NCBI RefSeq assembly: GCF_048128805.1
Contig: NC_136019.1
Span: 19,491,381 to 19,555,380 of the forward strand
Direction of reading: 5' to 3'
Length of the DNA stretch: 64,000 nucleotides
Origin: Centroberyx gerrardi
Lineage: Eukaryota; Chordata; Actinopteri; Beryciformes; Berycidae
This document shows, one piece after another, positions 1 to 13,600 of this stretch. The position numbers and the translations under genes were made by a program. Numbering within the stretch: the stretch's first letter is position 1; each line of letters begins with the position of its first letter. A model generated the notes under the pieces. That model did no database searches. It was not told the DNA's origin and saw nothing but the letters and a program-made list of their open reading frames with translations.

Positions 1-3000
1 GTCACACAGACAGTGTAATCTCAATTTCAAGCTCAGCAAGATCTTATCTCCGCGACCTTAATAAATAAGGACTAAATAATGAGAAACGATAGATAAGGAA
101 GCACTCAGAAAAAGGCTTATCGCAGAACCAAATCAAATGACCTTTTCGCTGGGCCCCCATCTCCCTCTCGGTGGAAGACCTCAGAGTGCTGTCCTTTACA
201 TTTTTCCCCTCCTTCGTACCCCAGCTAAATGAATTACTCCCTTGGCCCTGGCTAAGCTGTCATCTTCATCGCAAAGAGCCGCAGAATGTTGCGAAAAGCA
301 TGAGAAAGTGTTCTGACATTTGAAAGACAACTTCTTAAAAGGGAAATAAGTACGATATTTACTGGCGCATTGCACAGAAGTGTTTTGCCAGGTACTTCGA
401 TTTCTAGCTTCCAAAACCCGCTATGTAGCCTGTACTCTGTTTTGGAACAATAACTCAAGAGTTTGAAATTCGGAATTTGGAGTTTCAAGACACTCCCATT
501 CCCAACAATTGCATTTTCAGCTGCTTAATGATGGAGGATGGTGCTACGAGCGACATTTCAGCTAAGAATTCTAAAAAAGCCTTGTTCTCATGCCAAAAAA
601 GCAGTCGACAAAGCAATATTATTATTCCAGTATGTAGCATGATGATATATTACCTCTTCACTAGATGTTTCTGTTGGATCTCTGCTCTAATTAGCTAGCT
701 TACTCCTATTGTGCTATTTCTCTATTGAGAAAATGCGACCACCGTAGGCCACCGTAGATCAATAGGATCCAAAGACTTTTGTAGGAGGAGACAAGTTCTG
801 TTGTTGTTTCAATTCTTACTGCTCACCAGTAGAGGTCGTAGATTATTTAGTGCCCTGATCTGACCTCCCAGAAAGGAGCAGAAAGAGAGGATAGAGAAAT
901 AAAGCGATACAGAGTGAGATGGAGGACATGGAAAGCTGGAGAGAGAGAGAGGAGCAAAGGAGAGAATTGGCACTTGTCCCTGTTGAGAACCCTCGATGAC
1001 CTAAAACGCTCCTTCACCAAAAGGAGAGTCCTCTGCACTCAGACACTGACAACGGTCCAAAAAAAACCCAATCCACGTCCTGAAGACAAGACTTCTTCTC
1101 CTTTAGTCCGAAGTGCCCTTGTCTCAGAAATAATTACCGTTCGCCATGTACCCCTGCTGGGGTACGATATCTGCAAGTATGAGCGTCAGAGCGGTGCCAT
1201 TTTCATGGCCACTTGAAAAGCAAAGCATCAGGATGGGGAAAGTGACAACTCAGCATGTACGCACACACACTCAAATAATTTCTGATAATTCCCCCGGCGA
1301 CTCTCATCTGCTCGCTCAAACTCAAATAATGGAGGGGTTTTTTTCACTCACACTCACTCTCTTCGCATCCATATCAGTTAATTATGAAAAAACTAGCAGG
1401 CTGAGAAATGAGATGCCACTATGACATATTGGCTGGAGAGGATGGTGTTATGTACATTTGTGATTTATGATCAGCTCCACGTAAGATAAGCCTTGTTTTA
1501 GGTTTCTTCATGCTATTTGAAGGATAGAGTCAATACATTCGGGTGTATGGCATGCCGCGTAATGATGAAGAAATGTTTGTGCCGCTAATCTGTTTGATTA
1601 CAGGGTTATCACTCCATCCATTTCTAATGATTCCTTGGGTAATAGTGGGGGGAATTGAGAGATAACTGGATGGGTGACTAAGGACAAAAAAACACAGTCA
1701 AAGGCTGTAGTCGCCCGGTACAACTATACCTTTCTACAACCAATGCCTTCTGGAGCATATGGGGAGTTCAGTGCCTAGGTCAAGGACACGAGGGAGGGGA
1801 GAGTATTCCTCATTCACTTTTTGATAGGGGGTTCGAATGGGCGACCTTCCGCTTACAAGCCACCCCAGACTTACAAAGACTTATCATAGCAAGAGAAGTG
1901 TCAACAGTCTGTAGTAACTATGCGTGTCTATGCTGTGTACTCCTTCCTTGTGGCTGTGCATGTTTCCCCACCGATTATCACGCTGTAGTCCTTGTTAGCA
2001 CATCATTAGCATAGCCTGCAGAGTGAGCTCCACACTGCTCACTTCCACATTGATCCCTCTCCATCACACAGTCGCATTTGCATAGCGCTGCTGCTGCCAC
2101 TGTTGACTCCGGCAGCCGTGCTCGCAGTGACATGGTTCACTTTGCGTGGCTTAGCCTCTCGTTTTGAGTTTGTGCTGAAGTAAACTGAAGCCTGGGCTGC
2201 GGATAACGCATCTGAGGAACTACTTAGGTCAGGGGTTCCAGGGCCACCAAAGGGTCCTTGAGGGTGGTCCAGGGATTCCCCAACAAAATGAGGATATGTT
2301 TCATTTCATTGTTTTTCCATTCGCTAGAAGTTAATGTAGAAAAAGTGTTCCGATCAGAGCTTTCACTCTCCCCACCTACAGTAGAGACGGACAACTAAAC
2401 TCTCAGATGGAGGTCCTTGGCACAAAACCTTTACCAACGGGGGGTCTGTGGTTTTAAGCCTATCTATCTGGGGTTCCTACACAGTTTGGGAACCCCTGAC
2501 TTAGGTGACTTATACTTATGTGTGATCCAGCTGCTGTTCTGACGTGTTCCGAAAACTAAACACTGTTGGACAGAAAAGATTTCATTTGGCATCCAGCAGT
2601 TTGAAAGCAGTTCATTTAAATAATAATTTCCAAGAGGGCTGTTTCTGTCTGTTCTCTGAGACAGTTTAATTGGTTGCATGTGATTTCATAGACAGTGAGT
2701 AACTTTTCCTGGTAGCTCAGTGGGCTAGGGTGCATACCATAAATTGAGTAAAGCCATTGCTTTTTAGTCTGGTTCAGTGTTTTCTTTTCACGTTAACCCT
2801 TCCATCTCCCATCTTTTATTTCATTCTCCAGTGTGTTTTATCTAATAGAGACGAAACAACACGAAAGGACGTTTCCTTGAATTCCTTGGGCGTCAAGTTT
2901 CATTTGCAATATAGCCGTTACTGGCATCGATGAGGCTGTATTCGAAATCAAGATGGCTCCTTCAGGAGAGAGTTTCATTGACTTCTACAGTTTGAGTATT

Positions 3001-3032
3001 GGTGATTGTGGATGTTACTTGTTTCTCCACAG
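1..3032. other. Intronic or upstream sequence, no exon recognised
   Basis: I found no convincing coding exon here. Since the first recognisable SORCS2 exon starts in the middle of a codon (one base completes it), this stretch is probably the end of a SORCS2 intron. It contains one clear hAT-type MITE (2230-2498). The rest looks like unique, moderately AT-rich sequence; short open frames show no splice-site pairing or family resemblance. Confidence 0.6.
2230..2498. mobile_element. hAT-type MITE with perfect 8-bp target duplication
   Basis: The element begins CAGGGGTTCC and ends GGAACCCCTG, so the ends are inverted repeats. It is flanked on both sides by the same 8 bases, ACTTAGGT (2222-2229 and 2499-2506). 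CAGGG-like ends and an 8-bp duplication are the signature of the hAT superfamily. At 269 bp it is non-autonomous and codes for nothing. Confidence 0.88.
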
Positions 3033-3140
3033 ATTTAGTATCGATGAAGGACAGACATGGACCGTCCATAACTTCACCAGCACCTCTGTGTTTGTCGATG
3101 GACTCCTGAGCGAGCCAGGAGACGAGACTCTGGTCATGAC
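3033..3140 (+). CDS. sorcs2: SORCS2 exon: end of VPS10 beta-propeller
   Basis: The acceptor TCCACAG and donor AC|GTGAGT bound 108 nt. The exon encodes FSIDEGQTW, which is the sortilin Asp-box type motif (S-x-D-x-G-x-x-W) that closes a propeller blade, followed by FVDGLLSEPGDETLVM. The last two bases (AC) join the T that opens the next exon to give Thr, so no exon is missing between them. Confidence 0.92.
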
Positions 3141-5153
3141 GTGAGTAGAATCAGAATTTCAACTTGAGAAGTGAAGACGAAACATGAATTTATCTCTGAG
3201 TCTCATCAAAAAAGAAAGACTATATCAAACTGTATTAAGGTAACAGTCAAGGACTTTCAGAAAACTCCTTCCAGCTCATCACAGCTCATCATTAGCTGGG
3301 TTTCCATCAAGTATTTTTATGCAAATTATGATGTGTCGAGTTAGAAAAGCTCAATGGAAGCAGAAATATCATATAGACGTTTTTGCGTGTGCTTGAGGCA
3401 GTACATTTTTTGTCATAAAGAAGTTATGTGATAAATAGCAATGGAAATGCATTTATATATAATGTATATAATGATGTAGTGACAATTGTCTATAAAATAT
3501 CTGTGCGTGATGAACTTCCAGAAATGTTGTATGCACTGTTTTGGTTGTGTGGCCATTAGTGGGTGCATTGGAATACTGCCAAGTGTATTTCTGTGTTTTC
3601 CTCTTCGGACAGCATGAAATATGGGACACGAAAGAACAATAACAACTTTCTCAATTATTGATAGATGTGAGTACTTAGTGGTTGATTTGTTTACTGACAT
3701 ACATCATCTACATCAGGAAGACTGCTTATTCCCTTCAACCCAGCTGACGGAAATGCACCTAATTCACATTTTAGTTTTTTGCTGGCATTTGACAAGTTTG
3801 CTTAAGGTAATAATCTGTGACATTTTCATATAAATATATGTCCATTTTGCTACTCTAATTCACTGTATCCAGTTCATGAAAACTTTTACACTTTCTGTTC
3901 TAAACACCTAGTGTCTGGTAGCTCTTTCCCGGGAAAAATCCTCTGCCGCAGAGGAAGTGATGCGTTATACGGTTCCAGTTTGTTCGGAATAAATAGAGGA
4001 ACTGGGTAGTTAGCATGAGCAGTGATAGCCACCATGGCTGAACAGATAAAGAAAAGAGAAACTCAAACTGCATCAACAGAAAATCCAAGGAGAAAGACGT
4101 CACAGTACTTTACACACTATTTGATTGACAGGTGATCTCTGGGAAGAGCAGTGCAGAAACACCACAGCAATGAGTGCTGAGCACCGAAGATGGAGACAAA
4201 TTGAATGAAAATTGAATCTTTAGGATTACCACTATAAAATGTGCCAAGCTATGGAAACATAGCTCCTTTGTGTGTCAATAGGGATAAATACTTCGCCATC
4301 ATCATACTGAGGGGGAGACTGAACCCACCTGTGACACCTCCTATGTCCGCCAGCCTCTTGTCTCTAATGGGTTGGCTTAGAGGGAACTCGAGTTTTTCTC
4401 CCATCGCACCAATTCCCTCTCGATTAGTTGGAGTGGGGAGCCCAATTTTGCGGCGTTAACGGCAGCCGGTCTCACCCCCTGATTTTCTGCAAAGCCTGCC
4501 TCTTTCTCCACCTCCCCAGGGTTTGATTGTCATTACAGCAGAGGTTGATGGGAGAAGAGGCCTCTTTGTGCCCTCTGCCCTCACTACTTTCTCCCTTTTC
4601 TCATCTCTATTTCTATTTCTTCTTCCTCTGTATTTGTGCACATTCTGTTTCTGTCTTTCACTGTCTGTCTTTCTCTCTCTGCTGGACTCTTGCTCAGTCT
4701 CCACTGGGCTTAGACCAATATATGGTGTGTGTGGTCCGCCTCTGATATGATGGATATGATGCGGTTTGATTGATTACATATTGATGGTAGAATTGATCAA
4801 TACTACACTGGCTGTCTATGGGAAGACCTTAACCTGTGATTCTCATGCGCCATTTTGATCAGATCCCAGACAAATATGCATGAATATGTTTATTATTATT
4901 ATAATTGTTATTAGTATTATCTTTATTCTGGGTTTCAATGGAGAGTTTTAGTGTTCCATGATGGTCTAAATGCTGTTTCAGAGGTTTTTCCGTCCTGACA
5001 AGAATACAATTCTGGGAGAAGCAATTGGAATATTTTGGGAATTTTTTGGTCTGAAAATGGTCAGATTTATAAATGTCGGCACAGATTATCTACTATTGGC
5101 ATCTTTGATCCAAAAATATTGGTATCAGCCCTCAAATACCTATATCAGTCAAG

Positions 5154-5205
<52 letters not shown>

Positions 5206-8200
5206 CAATCTCTCTGCATCAGTAAGTTAGCTGGAGTGAGACTCGTCACATCATCTCAGAGTTCAGGCCTCGGCTTAGAGATAAGGCCGGCTTCCAGCTG
5301 TAAGCCGCTGAGAAGGGCAAAGAGATGGCGACACACACACACACACACACAGATACACACATAAACAGACCATCGCACACAAGGAGGACCGACGTGAACA
5401 CTCGGGCTCACTCATCATTATCTGCCACGTGTCAGACACACACCTTCTGGGTTGACACACACTCACACACACACACACACACACCCAGCTGCCCATCTGG
5501 CTCCAGCGAGATAGGGGCGCCGGCCAAGGTAGGAGTGTTGAGGGCAGCTCATGTCTGACAGATTAGCCAGGGTCTATTTCCTTGCCATGGAGTTTCGATT
5601 TTTGACGGCGCAGTCTGCCATCCCATAATGAAGTCTTTGAGCAGTGACTTAGCACCAAGGACAGGTGGGGGAGCAGAGCGGCCACCACTCATACTAATGA
5701 CAGCTGGTCAAATATCAGGGACTGGACAGACTCTCAATGGGCTTACTCCATATGCTTTGGTATAAGACCGTCACATCGGTTTATTCTGCTGTTGCTGACA
5801 GGCCATTTTCACTCCCTTGTTTCGCTGCAACATGCACTCGCACTCCAAACACACACATACAAACACACACATACAAACACACACACACATTTTCTGGGTC
5901 TTAGACAGGGGCATCGATTCCCTGAACCCTAAGCTACGGCAAAGTCCCTCCCTGCATCTAATCTCATTTGCCCCAAAAAATTCCAAACTTGCTTGTATCA
6001 GCTACATTTCTGGCGACAAAGTGACTGATGGCTGACACAATATTATTATTTGGTCTATGTGATGAATTATTAAACGTAGGTCACCAATGTAGCACCTTAG
6101 AGGGAACTTTGGTCCTGAATGCTGCCCTGATTTGACTTTTTCCTTGATTCCTTGATCCTTTCTCCCCATTATAATGATAAAACCTACCAAGAGCAAGTTT
6201 CCCAGTGGTAATAAGTGTTGATTGGAGTGTCGTGTGTACGCTAATAGAGCTGTTATGGCTCTGGGGCGGCTGTGCAAAACTAGCAACAGTGTTAAATGAA
6301 CTGTGATGAGTGTGGATTCATATAAACATGGTGATTTTTGCACTTTGCGTTAAATTAACACAAACTTTGCTGTGTACATTATCAAATTTAGACTTAGGCT
6401 AAGGTGTGGCAAGTGCTACACATGGCATACCCAATGGAAACCCGTGGAGGGATTTGAGAAGCGAGATTGGGAAGGAGAAAGAGAGAAATAAAAGGAAAGT
6501 TGTCTGAGGTAAAGAGAGAGAGAGAGAGACAGACTGGAGAATAGCAGACAAGACCAGATGAGTGAGAAAAACAGAAAGGTACAGGGAAGCGGGTGGAGGC
6601 GGAATAGCAGCATATGCGCGTCCGCAGCCGAGGCATCCATCACTTCCCTTTAACGACAGCGCTGAAGACGAACATTAGTCACGCTCGCCTTGGAACTCTG
6701 GCGAGGTGAACGCCGGCCGCTGCCGACACGACAACATATGCCGGAGCCACCGACTTGTGTCACGTCAGTCTGCTTCGAAAAAAAAAGAGGAAAAAAAAGA
6801 AAAAGCTCCTGTCTGACTGACACAGATGGTCATAGTAAAAGACATTCTTAAATGTAGAAATGGTGCTTCTTACCTGTTGTGCGCAATAAAACATCACCAT
6901 CTAGTGGAAATGAGTGGAAACTGCAGCTCGGTTGCAGGTTGAATTTTGTGACTGAAATTCTGTGACTGAAATTCTACTGAGGTTAAAGTTAACGTCTGAT
7001 CCCCTGTCAGAGTTATTATTATAACCAGAGCTTGATATAATAAACTCAGAATGAGGGGGTTGAATACTTTGGTTTGTGGCATGATATTAAATTGACTGAT
7101 GTTTGCCTGACTGTTGTATTGTAAGAAAAGTGTATTGATGCTTCTGATGGGATTATAATCTGTTTGTGATGCGTCTCAATGCACTTCAAGTCTTAATAAC
7201 ATCTGTGTGTTTGATATACAGAGTCTAGGCCCGGCATTTATGAATGCACAGTGATGTAACTGTTCTTGTGAGCACTTGTGTACAGATCTGGCTCGGATGT
7301 CAGAGGAGGTGTTATATGTCAGAATGGATGAATGGATGAATGATGAATGGATGAGTCGGATTGGATTCAATCTGAAAATTCAAGATTCAGATTAGGATGC
7401 CACTGATCCAAGGGGAAGGGTGGACTTCAAGTCATGAAGGGCTTTATATAGGACCAAGAATTTGTGATGTAACTAGTGAGGATGTGGGGAAAAGACATCT
7501 TGAATATAAAATTAATGTTTATATCTTATTACATGAAAAAAACCTTCAAAACAAAGTCTACTCTATACACACTGCAGGACCAGCTCACATAAATTATGAA
7601 CATTTATGAATGAACATTAGTTTTGAATTATCTCTGCCATCCAATGAGACTTTGAATTTGTCTTTAAGTTGTTACACATTGTATACTTGTGCAGATAAGT
7701 GAATAAAAGTACAAACTGCAATATACTTTTTCATCTAGTTCACTCATGTCTGTCTGGCCTAACAACATGTAACATTAGGATAGAGGTCTATTTAAAGACT
7801 GCAAATCTGGATTCTGTAATTTGATTTTGTGGCATCTGGATCAGAATATTATCTGATAATATTTCGGAAAAACTGATTCAAAATCACCAGATTGCAAAAA
7901 TAGGGGGTTAGAAAATTTGTGTCATCCTGTTCCAGATTAAAAACGTTGAAGATCAACAGTAACATTGTGAAAAAAATTGATATTAAAAATTGTCTGTATG
8001 TGTGTGCGTGCGTGCGCGTGCGTGCGTGTGTGTGTGTGTGTGTGTGTGTGTATGCAGTGTGTTTGGCCACATTAGCTACAGGTCTGACTGGGAGCTGGTC
8101 AAGGTAGACTTCAGACAGTCCTTCCCCCGTCAGTGTACCGAGTCCGACTACGACTCCTGGAAACTCACAGACTTGCAGGTAACACACACACACACACACA

Positions 8201-9989
8201 CACAAATACACATTTATGCATATGCTCCACACACCCTCAAGCAAACGCGTTCCCACAGTCGCGGACACACTCGTACACTCTTACGTCCCGTGGCAAGTAG
8301 CATCCCAAATATATTTGACACCGGATACTCACTCCTTGTTGGTCGGTCTCAGGGGGAGAAGTGCATTATGGGCCAGGAGCGGAGTTTCAGGAAGAGGAAG
8401 GACATGGCGTTCTGTATCAAAGGGAAGAGCTACACCTCCGCCATCACCGCCAAGCCCTGCCAGTGCAGCGAGACAGACTTCAACTGGTGAGCTGCACCAC
8501 AAACACAATGAGCACACAGGATTAGACAACTCTTTACAGTCAATAGATTAGATTAGATTAGATTAGATTAGGTTAGATTAGATTAGATTAGGTTAGATTA
8601 GGTTAGATTTAGGTTAGATTAGATTAGGTTAGATTAGGTTAGGTTAGGTTAGGTTAGATTCGGTTAGATTAGATTAGGTTAGATTAGGTTAGGTTAGATT
8701 AGATTAGATTAGATTAGGTTAGATTCGGTTAGATTAGATTAGGTTAGGTTGGATTAGATTAGGTTAGGTGTGGTGAGGTTAGGTTAGGTTAGATTCGGTT
8801 AGATTAGATTAGGTTAGATTAGATTAGGTTAGATTAGGTTAGATTATGTTATATTAGATTAGGTTAGATTAGATTAGGTTAGGTTAGGTTAGGTGTAGTT
8901 AGGTTAGTTTAGGTTAGATTAGATTAGGTTAGATTAGGTTAGATTATGTTATATTAGATTAGGTTAGATTAGATTAGGTTAGGTTAGGTTAGGTGTAGTT
9001 AGGTTAGTTTAGGTTAGATTAGATTAGGTTAGATTAGATTAGATTAGGTCAAATTAGGTTAGGTTAGGTTAGATTAGGGTTAGGTTAGGTTAGATTAGGT
9101 TAGAGCAGTGATTCTCAACCTTTTTCACATCACAGACCCCTAATTTAGTACGCATTAGGGCCACGGACCCCCATTTGATGAGATTTTGTCTCTCGGACGC
9201 AAATCTGAAAATATTTTTATTGTTATATATATAGATATTATTTTGTCCAGGATTCATTCTTCTACATTCTCTAATTGTGTTAACTTCTTGTATATGAAAT
9301 AATGGTGAAGTTTAACAATTTATCAATTTGCTGGGGACCCCCTGGAACCCCCTCAAGGACCCCTGGTGGTCCCCGGACCCCACGTTGAGAACCACTGGGT
9401 TAGAGTATATTAGGTTAGATTAGATTAGGTTACATTACATTACATTAGATGAAACCTTATTGATCCCATGGGGAAATTGGCTCATTGTAGCAGTAAATAT
9501 TAGGATACAGCAAAGAAAATATAGGATATAAACAATAACAGAGGTGGGGAGTATTAAACATAACGCAACCAACAATTTCAACACTAGAACACATTATAGA
9601 GTAACTAAACCCCTCCCAAATTTGTGGTGATGTCACCACCTGTTCTACTCTATAGAAGGTGACATCACCTGGCACCAAAGATCAGCCAATACCAGATTGC
9701 CCGTGCAGTACCCTACTTTTCACCATTAGATGTCAGACTTCACCACAGATTTGGGTTTGGGGTTCAGTTACTCTTTAAGAAAAAAATTAAGAATGAAAAG
9801 TTGTAAAATATATGAATTAAAACATGTATACAAAATATACAAAACATGTATAAAGGAGTATGAATGAAAAATGTGCACAATATGAAAATGTATGCAATAT
9901 GAAAGAAAATGAAAACTATTCACATGATGCAATATATTCAGTTTATACATGTAGATACTGTAACAGTTATGCAGAACATGAGAATTACA

Positions 9990-10027
<38 letters not shown>

Positions 10028-10327
10028 GCGACTACGGTTTTGAGCGTTCCCAGACTCTGAAGACGGAGGGTGATCGTTGCTTCGCCGACTTCTGGCACGA
10101 TCCAGACTCGCCGCCCGACGACTGCCATCTAGGACACGCCTACGAGTCTAGTACTGGGTGAGACAAACACACACACACACACACACTTACCAAGGTATCC
10201 AAGGGTGCTCTAAAAGTCTAAAAAAAGTCAACATTTTGGTCGTTAGTTTTGTCGAATAGTTTTGTATTCAAATGTCTTAAATTAAGTTAAGTTTCAAATT
10301 TGACTTTTGGAAACCTGAAGATACCCT

Positions 10328-10362
<35 letters not shown>

Positions 10363-10625
10363 ATACTCTGACACCGGTACGGTCCTCTGCTGTGTTCCAG
10401 GTACAGGAAGGTGGTGTCTAACGTGTGTGAAGGGGGGTTAAACAAGCAGCAGAGTGCCAAACAGCACACCTGCCCTCTGCTGCCCCCTAGAGGCCTGCAG
10501 GTGGGCATCAAGGGGCAGATGCTGGCCGTGGAGCCCGGCGATGACATCACATTCATCGTCCACCAGGAGCAGGTAGGGTCTGCGTTACATGAAAGATTTA
10601 GCAGGTATGTAGAAACGCTGTGGTC

Positions 10626-10687
<62 letters not shown>

Positions 10688-13600
10688 CTACATGAATGTA
10701 CTGTAAAAGAGACGTGTGATGTTGTACACTGTCAGATGGAACAATATTGTATCTTTCAGTTAAACTAAGATGCCCCTCATTTGGGAAATAATGGCAGATA
10801 CTCTTCTTAGATGAGATGACATCTTTTTTGTATTTTCTATTTTTCTTGTTTGATATTTTTCTTTTTATTTATTGTCATATTTATTGTTTTTTTTCCTGTT
10901 CTTTTTGTTACTATGTGTTCATTTTGGGGGTTGGGGGTGGGAGTAATTGAACAAAAAAAAAATGGGAAAAATGTGAACATCTTGCTTTGTGTATTTGTAA
11001 TTGTTCTTTGATTTACACATTTTTATAAAATGAACTTCCTTACTTAAAAAATCACTCTAAATGGTGTAAAAGTCAACATTGTGAAAGTGGATTACTAGTG
11101 TAAATTAAAGTTATATGATACAAATTTCAAACTGCACCTCTACAATCTCTGTCAACCCTTTACAAAATGGATTGCTCTAAATTAAAACAAATGAAGATAC
11201 TTTTTAAGGTTTCGTAGGTAACTTGAGTCTCCAGTTCAAGACTCCAGATTCCATCCTGTGTTATTTTATGTTTGAATTTCTTTTCAGCACCTACAGCATT
11301 TCAACTGTAAACTGAGTGGGGAGTTTTCTCCAGGGTTCAAGATGTTTTAGGGTTTTGTTTTTTATTCCTTGTTTTTCTCTCCGTGTATCATTTTTTGTCG
11401 CTACTGTTGTTTTTTCTATCACCCAAATGTCCCTCTTTAGGGATAAGAAACATGGATTTGACTTGAATCTGCTGAAAACCGTGCTTCCTTCCCACCAGGG
11501 CGACACCAGCAGCACCAAGTACCAGGTGGACCTCGGGGACGGGGTCCGGGCCATCTACCAGAACCTGACGGTGACCGATGAGCCCATCCAGCATCGCTAC
11601 GAACACCCGGGCGTCTACAAGGTCACGGTGAAGGCCGAGAATGCGGCCGGACACGACGAGGCCACCATGTACATCCAGGTCACAGGTCGGCCTCACAGAC
11701 ACCGCAGTCACAGAAATGGTTTAAAGCTGCACTGGGCGACTTCACACTTTGGCGGCCCCAAGTGGCGGCGAGACGGATGATTGGTTGAAAGTTTGAAGTA
11801 CTTCATTACCCAGAAATCATGTAATCTCATGACATGACATCAGTAAACTGTGCACTCCTCGGACTTAAATTTCCTCATGAGAAGAGAAGATAAATTTCTT
11901 CTTCTTAGTAGCTGGTAGGGGTGGAGATGGTGAATAAAAAAAAGTCTTTTGGCAGTAGGTTTAGCCATCATTGGTGAGTCCAGCTTTCTCTAGATGGAGG
12001 ATTTGCTCGCTGCCGTTTGGGACGAAGTTGCAGTTTTTAAGTTTGGCTCTTAAGTTTCAATGAAACTCTTTTTATTCATCACTCCTGGAGAAGATTTCCC
12101 ACCAGTGTCCATACCCAGCACCAGAATTTAATTTGGGCAAATTGGTTGAACTAGTTCATGGGGATGGGACTTATCTGTTGAAGCCTCACTTTGTGATTTA
12201 GGCTGGTAAGACGGGTGGATTTTTACATGAAAAATCTTGCCTAGTGCGGCTTTAAAACTCAAAGCGCTGGTTTCTCTTGGTAGGGTTAAACTGATAATGA
12301 TGGATCTTGCGGCAGACTCCATAAGGAGCTGTGTCTCTTTTGTTTAGTCAAGGTTAAATTAAGTTTGGGCCTTTGATATTGGACTAGTGTCTTTTGGAGC
12401 TTACATGGAAAAGTGTACTTCTTTTATGTGACTTTGACTTTATTTTGACTTTATACATTGTTGTATGCAATGTGAGGACATTAATAAAAACCTATCAACT
12501 CCTTTTAGTTGTCCCTGTGTTACAAATAAAACTAATTTTTTACTTCCTATCCAGCTCCTCTACAGGAAGTGCACTTGGAAGTAGTTCCCATTGCTGGGAG
12601 AAACCAGGAGGTCAATCTGACAGCCATAGTTCTTCCCACTGAGGCCAACCTGACCATCTTCTACTGGTGGATAGGAGACAACCTGCAGGTAAAGAAGACA
12701 TTACAAGCTACAGTATATATGTCATGTTAACGTTAAAGAGTAACTGAACCCCAAACCCAAATCTGTGGTGAAGCCTGACATCTAATGGTGAAAAGTAGGG
12801 TACTGCACGGGCTATTGGCTGATCTTTGGTCCCAGGTGATGTCACCACCTGTTGTACTCTATAGAAGGTGACGTTCTCGTACTCTTTAACCAAATCAAAA
12901 ATACAGAAATAAAAAAGTGTCTGAAAAGTCTGGAATCACAGGGAAAATCACCCAATGTTCTAAAGTCACACTGATATGAAAAAACGTATTTTCTAACCAT
13001 CATACCATACACCTATTTGACAAGATTTTCTTGTATTTTGGTATCAAAATCTCATTACTTTCACTTCCTGGAAAACAGAAAATATTTGATGGTGACCTCA
13101 TTGTGTACCAGGAGGTGCAAATAACAAATTCCAACCAATAGTCCCGCCCCTCCGATCACATAAAACTGCCTTTCTCTCCCTAACTGATTTAGCAGTTTCA
13201 GCAGGAAATACATCACATTAAGGAGGTAAGATGCTCTCAAAATGCTGTTTCATTGTGACTTTAAAATGATCACCGCCAACTTTCAGGCAGGTTTTCAAAC
13301 AGAATATAATGTTTCTGTGTATTTGCAAAGCATATACTACAATACTACTGCAGTACTACTAAAGTACTATAGCACTACATGACCACTTCTAGACACGTTT
13401 GGAAATGGAATAATATGTGTCTTTGTATCCAATAAAACATATGCACTACACTACTACTACTGCAATACTAATACAGTACTACTATAGTACTACTACAGTA
13501 CAAACAGAATACCATGTTTCCTTGTGTCTGGCAAAGCAAATCAGGATCAGCAGTTGAGCAGGCGTCAGGAATTCGCTGCTGTAGATGCTGCTCATTTTGG

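Larger units (their letters stand above)
3141..8057 (+). other. sorcs2: SORCS2 intron, 4.9 kb
   Basis: No coding exon is seen. The intron holds an old transposon copy (about 4709-5135), a CT repeat, several CA repeats and two purine-rich stretches. It ends in a GT dinucleotide repeat that takes the place of the usual pyrimidine tract. The short open frames over the CA/GT and CT repeats are low-complexity artefacts. Confidence 0.75.

Noticed and set aside
7849..8490. Long frames across CA/GT repeats on both strands
   Set aside because: They mix repeat translation with the true SORCS2 exons at 8058-8178 and 8353-8486; only the exon parts are supported.
8543..9105. True interstitial telomere repeat
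   Set aside because: Vertebrate telomeres are TTAGGG; this is a mixed TTAGA/TTAGG pentamer array abutting a retroposon end.
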